A stretch of 64,000 bases of DNA from Adiantum capillus-veneris (lineage: Eukaryota; Streptophyta; Polypodiopsida; Polypodiales; Pteridaceae): assembly GCA_014529385.2 (NCBI GenBank), contig CM043969.1:73824676-73888675 (forward strand), read 5' to 3'. Of this stretch, positions 54,877-64,000 are shown one piece after another (positions within the stretch are counted from its first letter, which is position 1; the number at the start of each line of letters is the position of its first letter). The translations under genes and the position numbers were made by a program. The notes under the pieces are model-generated. The model was given only the letters and a program-made list of their open reading frames with translations. It did not search any database and was not told where the DNA came from.

Positions 54877-56640
54877 GTGGGTTGGTTAGATGTTCTACAA
54901 TCCACAACAGGTGCTACTTGTGTAGAGGATCAACAACAAAGACTTTGTGAGGTCATCCATAGGGTTATTGAGCTAGAGAGACAGAACAAGGGGGTCCACA
55001 TGTCTTCAACGGGTCTCATGAGATTCTTGGATACAGGGAAGGCTAAACAACCAACCTTACCGCAAATGGAGACTCCCTCGGTAAGTCCGATGGATCCCCC
55101 ATATGTTGTTTCACCAAGGGTCTCAGTGCAATCTGAGCCCACAAGTGATAGCTTTACCTTTCCAAGTCTAGCTCATCATCCCCTTGATGACACCATGGCT
55201 ACCATGCCTACCCCAATGATGGGCATGCCAAGAAACGTGCCATGGATCTCATTTGTTAGTAAAGAACCACTACATGGTAGCTCAATGCCTGCAACAGTAC
55301 CTACAACTGTGTACCAATCGTATACACCTATGGGTCCTCCTACTCATGTAGCTCCTACCCCTCCCATTGTTTCAACAACCTATGCTCCACAACCACAACA
55401 GCCGAGCTCTTATTTCAATGGGTCCATACCGGCTAGCATTAACATGTCACATCCAACGTCTGATATACCTAGGGCCACACATATGAACTTTGGGCCACCA
55501 CATGGCACAACACCGTAGCAAACTTGGAACCCAAGGTCTTCCTATGCGCCAAGAAAAATGCCAATACCTACTCTATATGTAGTCTTTGGAGCACCTTCAC
55601 CTATGGTGCCTGCTCACTTAGGTGACTTGGCAACATTTGCTCAAGCTATCGGTCGATCTATTGCTGAGAATATGTGTAACATGCTTGATAGAGAGCCTAG
55701 CAGTCACCACCAATGCAATCCAATTGGAGGATAATTTAATGATTCGAGGAGAAAGAGTGTCTGTTGAGCCTAAATCTACTAGCTCGCAAGCATCGAGGCA
55801 TCGGCCAATGACCCTAAATCCTATTGCTAAGGAACCAAAGATATTTGAGATGACTTTAGCAGATCTCACCAAGGCCATTCAAGAGAGTCTTAGAGACAAT
55901 CGTGTTCCACAAAACAATCATATGTATCCAAGAAGGAAGCAACAATGGTGCTCAGTTTTCTATGGTTCGCATAGTACCAGTGAATGCTCTACTTTTAGAG
56001 TAAAATTTAATGGGAATTGCAATGCTTGTGGGAGGTATGGTCATCAAGCTAAGGATTGCATAATATATAAGCATGCAATGGCCAAGAGACCAACCTTAGC
56101 ATGGATGGACACACCTCGAGTGCCTGCATTGATGTTGGCCCCACCTCTTGAACAAACGTCACAACACATGGTCCCTAGGGCCCAAAATTTTGTTCAAACA
56201 ACACCCTTTCCACCTCCATTGCTAGGACCGCAACCACCACATCCGAGAATCACTTATGTGAATCAAGTGGGTTGTGAGTCATCTATTGCTTTTTGGAAGG
56301 CTGTGAGGAAGATATAGACCCTAATATTGCCTATGGGATTGATGCACTTGAAGAAAGTCCACAATAGTACATGGAGGACTATTGGGGACAAGTCAAACTT
56401 GTCTATCAAGTAGCTGCTCTCGCAGCAAGAGGCCAAAATATCAATTACACTGCCAAAAGACCACCTCTTCAATGCTATGAGTGTGGAGGTCCACATCATG
56501 TAGCCAAGTGTCCTATTAGGCTACAAAAGAATGCTACACTAATGGAAACCAATCAAGCGAGCACGTCTACAATGCAGATACTCATGTGTAATTGATGTGG
56601 CATAGATCATTTGATTGCCCAATGTTCCAATAATCCAAAT
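54877..56640 (+). pseudogene. gag of element B, 3' part, with zinc knuckles
   Basis: Frames 54877-55518, 55519-55735, 55700-56317 and 56371-56640 follow one another with frame changes. The first is Pro/Thr/Met-rich and disordered. The third has TLADLTKAIQESLRDN, WCSVFYGSHSTSECSTF and a standard knuckle CNACGRYGHQAKDC. The fourth has CYECGGPHHVAKC and, after a stop, CGIDHLIAQC: two CX2CX3HX4C knuckles like that at base 17 of the window. Three knuckles in one Gag is unusual. Gag would bind element RNA. Confidence 0.65.
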
Positions 56641-56823
56641 GCACCAAAAATCACGCCATTAAACTTAATTTAGGTTACCAAGGAGCCATCACAAAGTACA
56701 CCTACGATACCAGTAAATGTACTCACATGATCGATGCTCCAAAAACAAAATTGTATTCTTGAATAAAGAGACACCGCATCAATTGCCCAATCTTAAAAAA
56801 AGAAGAAAACACGAAGGAAGAGA

Positions 56824-58246
56824 TTGCAAAAAGCAGCAAATGCAGACCCCAATTCAAAGACCAACACAGGGACTGGTGACGACCCCGTATATATGAACGA
56901 TGCTGAGGAGGATTCTGATTCAGATGAATCCAAGGAGACTAAAATGACCATTAGAAAAGAAACAAAGAACAAAGATTATCATGAGCCACAATGGCCACGA
57001 CCCAAGAAGAAGATAGGAACTTACCCAAACCCTACAGAGGAGATTGAGCGAGTCAAGCAATTAAGGAGTTTGGTAGAAGAGACCCAAAGGGATCTACATC
57101 CAGCACCTAGGCATATCCACATTACAGACACAATGTTCCGTGCGCAACAACAACCTCACAAAGTCCATAGACCCCTAGCCATACCTAGTGTCATCCAAGA
57201 AGAAAGTGACTTAAAGTCATGGGAAAGTGGGCGTACTCACTTCCTATTGGAAAGAATGTTTACAAAAGGACTACCTGACCCTATCAAAGAAATGGAGATC
57301 CCATATTTCCCACGTCAAGGGACTGAAGCCCGAAAGGTGCCATTAAACATTGCCAAATTGATGGATTTCATGGCTTCAGAAGTCAAAACCACCATCATGT
57401 CCAAACTATATGGAGACCCCGAGCTATCCTTAGCTCTTCGAGCTTTCCTCAATGGAGAACTGAAAGTCAGGCTACCACAATTTGCACATATGGATGGAGC
57501 TAGGGAGATGCCAATAGAGGAGGAACACTTAGATCCACAACTCAACCTAGATGAGAACTCTGTTGTAGAAAAACATGCTAACAAGTTGGGACAATACTTT
57601 GAGTGTGATGAATCCAATGTGACCATACCAATCACTACCAAGGGATTAACTATGAAGGGAATCCTTGATGGTGCTGGCATTGGGGTTAGCATTGTGACTA
57701 AAAATTGATGGGAAACTCTGGGAAGACCTCACCTTGGGACCAGAACCATAGTAGTAAAGATGGCCAATGGGTCTATTGTTAAACCTATTGGGATGCTAGA
57801 AGATCTCAAGATCAAGGTCTTTGGACACAAAATAAGAAATACCTTCATTGTTATGGATTTCTCCAATTGAGATCAAGGTCTTTGGACACAAAATAAGAAA
57901 TACCTTCATTGTTATGGATTTCTCCAAGCACACTATGACATCTGAGATGATCTTAGGATGTTCTTTCATGAGGGAAGCAAAAATGATGCATGACTGGTCT
58001 AAAAACCATGTCTACTTGCAATTCCAAGATTTTGTCATTCGAGCGGATCTTGTAACTGGTCGAGCACACCCTCTAGGAAATAGATTTGTAATTGATCATA
58101 GACCTGACACCACAGTTCACTCGGCCCCATTGCAATATTGTTACACATGTAAAATGGACACTAATGTTGGAAAAGATTCTCCTTATATGGATGTTCTACC
58201 TGGGATGACTGAGTCTGACAATGTGGATTGGTGGAATTGGAGCTGA
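56824..58246 (+). pseudogene. Element B: linker and retropepsin-like protease
   Basis: Open frame 56824-57708 (294 codons): an acidic start, then MDFMASEVKTTIMSKLYGDPELSLALRAFL and NKLGQYFECDESN, leading to the protease start GILDGAGIGVSIVTK. After a stop at 57706-57708 it continues WETLGRPHLGTRTIVVKMANGSIVKPIG and, beyond a frameshift, SEMILGCSFMREAKMMHDWSKNHVYLQF, the retropepsin end. The active site reads Asp-Gly-Ala, not Asp-Ser/Thr-Gly. No RT follows: the element is truncated at about 58250. Confidence 0.65.
57809..57927 (+). repeat. 58-bp perfect tandem duplication in the protease
   Basis: AGATCAAGGTCTTTGGACAC.. to ..GTTATGGATTTCTCCAA occurs at 57809-57866 and 57870-57927. The offset of 61 bp is not a multiple of three, so it shifts the frame. 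Confidence 0.9.
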
Positions 58247-58249
58247 TCT

Positions 58250-59600
58250 CTTCAGATAATTAATTCCATGGAGTGTTATAATTTACAGCTACTGGTAAGT
58301 CGTCAATTCAGTCAGAGAAACTGGAATAAAAGGTGGAAAAATCGACTGAAATAGTTAACTGAACTGAAATAGTATACTGGAATGAGAAATAGACTGGATG
58401 ACTGGAAAAGCGTTTACAGTTTCAGATTCAGAATCGTAGTTTATGAATACCCAGTACAAGGTATAACATACTGAAGCTCAATTGACTACATTAGTTATGA
58501 TTACAAAGTGGAGTTATAGGCGAAGAGATTGTAGCTCAAGGACTTCTTATGAGGCTAAAACCAAGAGAACTAAGAAGTAAGAAGCCGAAAGACAACTAGC
58601 CCAATTACAAGGTAATGGATCCTATTTATAGCCTCTAGAAGTTACTGTAGTAACTACCGTGGTAATTACTCTTGTGTGATCAATCCACTGTCCGGCTTCC
58701 AAGAGATAGTTTTCGCCTGCTGGAGCTGTCTTTGCCTTCTACATCCTTCCCTCCTTTCTTGAATTTTGGTATAACTTCAAAATTTCTGAGAAATCCACCG
58801 CCTGATTCTAAAATGGTGTTGAAGAACCCGTCTGGGTTTTTGGTTGAGTGCCAAACCCTAAACCCTAAACCCATTTGTCTGTTTGGTGAGTTGGCCGATG
58901 TTCCTCTTGAGTCGGCCAATGTTCCTTCTGAGTTGGCTGATGTTTCTCATGATAGTACCACTCTGAAGCTACTAGACCTATTGGTATTGCTAGCTTTATG
59001 CCATATTTCATGCTTGTTGAGTGCTTGATACCCCTATAATTGTAATTCCAAAGGTGTCCAGCCAAAGAATTCCAGTGCCTCACGTTTAGATAAGAAGGCA
59101 CAAATGACTCAAAGGGGCTACAACTTCTGCACAGAACTAGAGCAAGCTAGCAGAGGGACAATGGTTGACTACCTACTTGATTAAGAGGCATTGTGGAAAA
59201 GATGCTAAAATCGTGGTGACATCTAGGAACAACAAACCTAACAAACTTGAAGGCATCTATTCAAGAAAATAAGGGCGTGACAAAAATTTTGATGGAGGAC
59301 ATTGACACCCTGGAAGTGCACATTGTTCTACTGCGGCAGCAAATCCCTATCCCTGCCGATGAAGAGATCGGGGAGGCTGAGGCCAAGCTAGGATCAAGTC
59401 ATCGCTTGTTATATGACAACACGGGGTTTTCAAACATATCCAGAATCTCCAAGCTGGTTTTTGAACATATCCAGAAGCTGCAAATTGAGGTTCAACAACA
59501 GGAGGTATTGTATTTTTGGATTATTGCATTGTGTATGACTATTGAAAGTGTTCCTTTTTCACACGGTCTGGTGATTTGGCATATTTGACTTCTTGACTAT
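58250..59600. other. No gene firmly recognised
   Basis: 58250-58680 resembles repetitive non-coding DNA (ACTGGAAT words). The frame 58672-59028 has a small Leu/Pro-type repeat (GELADVPLESANVPSELADV) and no family. The frame 59247-59588 begins with a helical stretch (TKILMEDIDTLEVHIVLLRQ) that could be a coiled coil, otherwise unknown. Confidence 0.4.
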
Positions 59601-59609
59601 ATTTGATGA

Positions 59610-59955
59610 CATTTTTAGGTGTTTTTGGTACTCTCTTGAATTGTTTTGGTTCTTTCTCTAGCTATTTTTGTACTCTCGTTAACACTAGATGCTGTCAAGG
59701 TGCTTTCCTTGGTACTTTATGGTGCTTCTTTATTTCATTTGGTACTTTCTTGTTATTGAATTTTGAGTCTTATAAGGTATTGGTGGTTTTGTCTTGGGTG
59801 CTATGTTGGCACAATCCATGGTACTTTTGCTGCATTTTTGTTCATTTGGTAATCTTAAGGACTATTTTGAAATTGTTTTGGTACTTTCTAGAGCTGTTTT
59901 GATACTTTTTTAAACACTAGGTGCTTTGTTGGTACTTTCCTTGACAATTTGTATC
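59610..59955. repeat. Direct repeat of about 240-bp spacing built on TTGGTACTTTC
   Basis: 59615-59715 and 59855-59955 share AATTGTTTTGG.TCTTTCT, TTTTTGTACT/TTTTGATACT, AACACTAG.TGCT and TTGGTACTTTCCTTG. The phrase TTGGTACTTT recurs between them. It adjoins the gag start of inverted element C'. Confidence 0.6.
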
Positions 59956-61978
59956 AGAGAAACTCTCCTCTAAAATGGGTTTCAAAGGCTGCAGTGGTCT
60001 CTGATCACACTTTCTTCCGTTGAGTGATTACTCCCTTGATCAAAGATGTTGTGGTTCCTATTCTGGTACAATCTTCCTGATCGCAGATTCATGAAGAATT
60101 GGTAACAAGAAAAATTTAAACCGAGTTACCTCATTATTGTGTTTGAATCTTCCGTTTGTTCTTGCTTGTTGCTGGGTAGTATCTTCTAGTACCTGCAACC
60201 TGTCAAAAATGTGCTTGATAAGCTGTAAGCTTATCAGCAGTAGCTGTTCTTGTTAGTTCTTGCTTTTGTTCGACAAAACTTAGCAACACTTCCCTACACA
60301 ACCTCAAAAATTTTGATCCAAATTCAATTTGGAAAGAAGCACCTGGTTGCTATGGCCTAGCTCCTTGTATGGTAAGTTTCTGTCTCTGTTCTGGCTCAGA
60401 GGTACATGGATCGTGATCCATGTTGAGAAGACAATTGAACTTTTGCTGCTATCATCAATTTTAACATGATTAAGAGGTCTTCCAGTACCAATGTTTTTAA
60501 AAATGAATCTCAAGATTGGAGGCTAAGTTGATTTTGTCACTTGCATGAGCTTCTGTCAGTTCTGAGCTGTTGGAATGGTTTCTTGCTTCCAATTTCAACT
60601 CTGGAAGGACCACTAGACTCTCTATGATACACCCTCTAGCTATGGTACTAGTTTGGTGTCAATTTGTGTCAGTGGAACATGGATCGCGATCCATGTTCCT
60701 TTGTCTCAAAATACACTGAATTTTGTCAGCTTTAGGGTTTATGTCAATGCTTCCCCCCTTGATTTGATTTTTGCCACCTTTTGCCCTCTTTTTGAAATTT
60801 TCTGATAAGGGTCCTTGAGGATAAAGTGCTCCAATGTTACCAATTCACTGCTTGTCCTTTATCAGCTCAAATTTCCAAGAAAGTACATGGATCGCGATCC
60901 ATGTTTGGCAAGATTTTGGTCTAACACTTTGTGAGCTGATTACACAAGGTATGATGATGCTATTCCCCAAGTCTTTTTGGATTTGATCAGATTTTTCCAA
61001 GTGAGAAGCAAGGTTTGTGTCTGTTTTGCGGTTTTTTTGCAAACCACTCTTTTTCTGGTATTTTGACTAGCTTTTTTCACTTTTTGTCTATGGCTCCTTT
61101 TGGAAAAGTTGTTCAACTAGTATTCAGGAGTACTCTGGTCAAATCTTAATGTCAGATGTCTATGTGGAACATGGATCGCGATCCATGTTGGGAAGCACCT
61201 GGGCATGAAATTTGGTTCTGTGGATCCTTGCTTCTAGTTGGTCCCAATTCTCATCCCTTTTTGGATTTGGACAAATAAAAGTTCAGTTTTTCCTTGTTTT
61301 CCCTTTTTCCAAGGTTTTAGTCTGCTCACTCCAATCTTTTGATTTTTATGACCTTCTAGCCCTCTTTTTCTCACCAAACTCAAGGTGCTGATGCCTGAGA
61401 GCCTGTCCTAAGCAAAGGAAATAATTTTAGCACATTTTTCCAAAAAGGTACATGGATCGCGATCCATGTTTGGCAAGATTTTTGACAGGTTTTTGCACAG
61501 TCTTTTCCAACAAGTGTTTTTATCCCCTTCTTGAAAGTTTTACTGGATTTGGTCCATTTTTGAAGCCCTGACCATCACTTCTTCAATTTTTTCGAGTTAT
61601 GGTCTTCAACACCAAAATAAGGTTTTTTGACAGTTTTTCCCTCGATCCTTTTGGCCACAAATGATGGTGTGATTTGTTTCCTAACTTACTCCTATAACTG
61701 AAATGAATATGCAAACATAACTGAACTCAACAGTATAGAAATAGCAACAATGTGTGTGGTGGAACAGCCCTTTCCAAGGATGTGAAAAATCAAAGAACAA
61801 AATACTATCTTGTACTTCACTCATAGTTTTCTTTGCTCTTTAGGAATAGCACTGGCTAGTCTCGGACTCCAGTCTCTATTAAGCACTAAACCTATGTCTA
61901 GCTGCTTCACTGTCTATGGGTAAGTGGGATGGTTATCAAAAGCTTGAACAATGAGTCACTCACCACCTAAGGATCGGT
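59940..61978 (-). mobile_element. Inverted element C': gag start and leader with palindromes
   Basis: Minus orientation. From the primer site at 61996 down, the sequence parallels 10122-12290. It reaches the start of gag (DQRPLQPLKPILEESFSDT at about 60000-59945, compare MNQRPLHPLEAIVEESF at 12229). Palindromes ACATGGATCGCGATCCATGT lie at 60677, 60885, 61169 and 61450, all perfect, plus ACATGGATCGTGATCCATGT at 60404. Spacing 273, 208, 284 and 281 bp. No gag body follows. Confidence 0.75.
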
Positions 61979-61996
61979 TTCCCCGCAGCGGCGCCA
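61979..61996 (-). other. Primer binding site, tRNA-Asp type (element C')
   Basis: On the minus strand TGGCGCCGCTGCGGGGAA, close to the plant tRNA-Asp complement, one base inside the LTR. Confidence 0.75.
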
Positions 61997-61997
61997 A

Positions 61998-62701
61998 TGT
62001 TAGCTGGTCGCCGCGACGGACGTCTGCAGCATAGCTCTTTTGCACTAACATAATGTCAATATGCAAGGAAGCGACTCGGGGTGGGGCATCTCACCAAAGT
62101 GAACTCAAGGGCTACTCGTTCTACGACAAAAGCAAATCAACCACTTCCTAGTCAGACAATCAGTATGCGTCCAATCTCAACACTCAACATCATCACGCCT
62201 TTTCGGTATCCAAATGAATCCGGAATGTCACAAAACTTAAGGAGAGGTATCACAACACTTATGGACTCAATCCTAGCAAGTTCTGTCACCATCTGGGAAG
62301 GTACATAAATCACGATCCATCACAAAAAATGTGTAGAAAACTGAAACAGAAGTACTTGGAAAGATCTACCTTAAGCATAGAAACACTTATCCATGGTAAA
62401 AACATCAAAAACAACCATTTTAACTCCCAAATCAATGCATTTAGCTCACAAATGGTACGTCGCAAACCACAGCAAAATTGGAAATGATTACACTTAGATT
62501 GTAGAGCAAGAGACAAGGAACGCAATGTGCCGTCCGGCCTCTTACAAGGGGTAGACTAAGAGAGATAAAAAAGGGTATGGTCTAATCTCATCATGATTGC
62601 AACTCATCTTAGGCTGAACTACAGGGTTTTTTCTATAAAAAATAGAGTGTCCACCAGGTTTGGTGTGCATGTGCCTGTATTGCGCCCGTATCCACCAAAC
62701 A
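61998..62701 (-). repeat. LTR of element C'
   Basis: Read on the minus strand it starts TGTTTGGTGGATA (62701) and ends CTAACA (61998). It lacks about 150 bp present in the 9217-10102 LTR. The frames 62081-62308 and the first part of 62593 onward lie within it and are not genes. Confidence 0.75.
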
Positions 62702-63330
62702 TATATGTGAGAAGTTTCATGTGCATCGCTGCCATTACTACTCCATATTATCCCCGATGCAATGGAAAGAATAAAAGGTTTAATGGAGAACTCATAAGGA
62801 TGCTTACAAAGATGACAAGAAAAAATGTGAAGACTTGGGATTTAGAGCTACCTTGTGCTCTATGGGCTTACATGAGTACCATCAAATCAAGTATTGGTTT
62901 CTCTCCCTTCCATCTAGTTTTTGGTAGAGAGGCTTTACTTCCTGTTGAGGTGGAGATACCAGCTTTGAAGATGATGCAAAATCTTGAAGAAAATCCCACT
63001 GATCCGTTCAAGGAAAGGCTTCTATATTTTCAATGTGTACAATTGGATAGGTTGTTGGCTTTTGAGCATTATGAGCATGTCTCAAAGAACAATCAAGCAA
63101 AGGAAAATGAGAAGGTGAAGGACAAAGACATCAAGAAGGGTGACATGGTGCTTCGTTACAATAGTAAGCTTGATAGCACTTCTTAAAGAAGTTTCAAATC
63201 AAGTGGCAAGGTTCTTCTTAGTCTTAAACAGGTTTCCAAATGGCACAAATCAGCTTGTTGACTTGGATGGTATCCCACTTGGCTACAAGTTGAAGAAGTA
63301 TATTGCAAGGCTGATGACTGTAATTTGAGG
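62702..63330 (+). pseudogene. Ty3/gypsy integrase, C-terminal part
   Basis: Starts at the LTR edge: FMCIAAITTPYYPRCNGKNKRFNGELIRML, then WDLELPCALWAYMSTIKSSIGFSPFHLVFGREALLPVEVEIP, the second half of the integrase core. KKGDMVLRYNSKLD and, after a frameshift near 63180, FFLVLNRFPNGTNQLVDLDG form the C-terminal GPY/F-type region. The first half of the core is missing, cut by insertion of C'. It may be the continuation of element A (breaks off at 5095, same strand), in which case about 57 kb of nested DNA separates the halves. Confidence 0.75.
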
Positions 63331-63455
63331 ATGAGCCTTCTTTTGAATAATTTATTGATCATGTGGCTAAGGATGAAGACGAAGTGAAGACTCCCTCATG
63401 TGGTTTACAGGATCTCTTTTGTGTTGCTGATCATGAATGATCTAGTAGTTGGGGG

Positions 63456-64000
63456 TGTGGCAAACTATGTTGGGCGCATTTCTGGCACCTGTCTTTTGTA
63501 AATTTGTACATACGGACATGATGCCCCATATCAAAAGTGTGTGTGGGGATTTATTTTGTGGGGTTTTTAGCTTGCTTTAGCAAGCACATGTACATGCACT
63601 GCAAGTCTCTGGTCTAGTGATAGCTGTCAGGTTACTTTAAGTGCCGGTGAGTGAGTGTTTTGAAGGAGACTTGTATATAGCTTAAACTCATGTACAAACT
63701 TTAAAAAGTTCATAAAAACTCCAGAAAGTAGTAGGTTTGAGCTCGTTGTGCCTCCTTGATGGTTTCTGTTGCAGTTTTTGCCTAGCCTTGTCTACTCTGT
63801 GTGTAGTCATGTAGGAACAACTCTCTGTTCGTGTCAATTTTGCATGTAGTGAAGTGTAGATTCAATTTTTGCCATCTTTATATTTATCACCATTCATTTT
63901 TCCACATTTATCTCAAGCTTTAAGGTGCTCCAATTGGAGTTGTGCTCTTCAGGTTACGACTAGTTCTCTGCAGGGTTATGGCTATGGTGGCAGCCTAGTG
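63456..64000 (+). repeat. Probable 3' LTR after the integrase
   Basis: A purine-rich GTTGGGGG (63448-63455) is followed by TGTGGCAAACTATG, a typical polypurine tract and LTR start, 130 bp after the integrase frame ends. The LTR would run past the window end. No other copy is available to confirm it. Confidence 0.4.

Noticed and set aside
58853-58872. CCCTAAACCCTAAA-type telomere-like repeat
   Set aside because: Only about two and a half units; such short runs occur by chance and in promoters.
58672-59028. Frame with GELADVPLESANVPSELADV as a coding repeat
   Set aside because: Short, no homology recognised, interrupted and surrounded by non-coding repeats.

Overview
The window looks like nuclear DNA from a land plant with a large, repeat-rich genome. 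A fern or other seed-free plant is the best guess. The pointers are PPR fragments of the P-L-S type with near-identical repeats (motifs such as NALVDMYAKCG and WNALIAGYAQ), many decayed Ty3/gypsy and Copia LTR elements with plant-type primer sites (tRNA-Asp and tRNA-iMet), very long CT/GA arrays, and a multi-exon gene with ordinary GT-AG introns. No bacterial gene layout, tRNA gene or CRISPR array is visible.

Layout. 1-5100 is a decayed plus-strand Ty3/gypsy gag-pol (zinc knuckle, protease, RT, RNase H, two integrase zinc-binding modules). 5230-9216 is a satellite-like array. 9217-13830 is a second gypsy-type element (LTR, tRNA-Asp primer site, about 2 kb leader, gag) that recurs inverted at 62701-59940. 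Its leader carries a 20-bp perfect palindrome about every 280 bp. 13971-14712 is another LTR with its primer site. 17.0-20.3 kb is old LTR and tandem-repeat DNA. 20331-27307 is a minus-strand gag split by a 6.1-kb non-autonomous Copia-type element (20877-26954), which itself holds a MITE-like foldback. 30337-33419 is a minus-strand MULE/SWIM-type transposase gene with an intact 468-codon core. 34.0-36.2 kb is a scrambled PPR pseudogene. 39541-41278 is a young miniature LTR element (TRIM) with identical-length LTRs and a 5-bp target duplication. 44175-48224 is a ten-exon gene. 50.1-58.25 kb is a further gypsy-type element (LTR, primer site, gag, protease) whose gag is interrupted by an inverted pair of 26S rRNA 5' fragments. 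62702-63350 is an integrase C-terminal fragment followed by a probable 3' LTR.

The most interesting single object is the ten-exon gene at 44.2-48.2 kb. I read it as a ParB-like N-terminal domain joined to a DNA-methyltransferase-like C-terminal domain with beta-class motif order. That domain pairing is familiar from phages and bacteria, but here it is interrupted by nine introns whose phases all agree. Two lesions (one stop, one single-base frameshift) suggest a recently dead copy or sequence errors. Second is the palindrome-studded retroelement leader, and third a dispersed 75-bp foldback family (38.5, 42.3 and 44.0 kb). Everything else is mostly nested and decaying mobile DNA; ordinary host genes are nearly absent.
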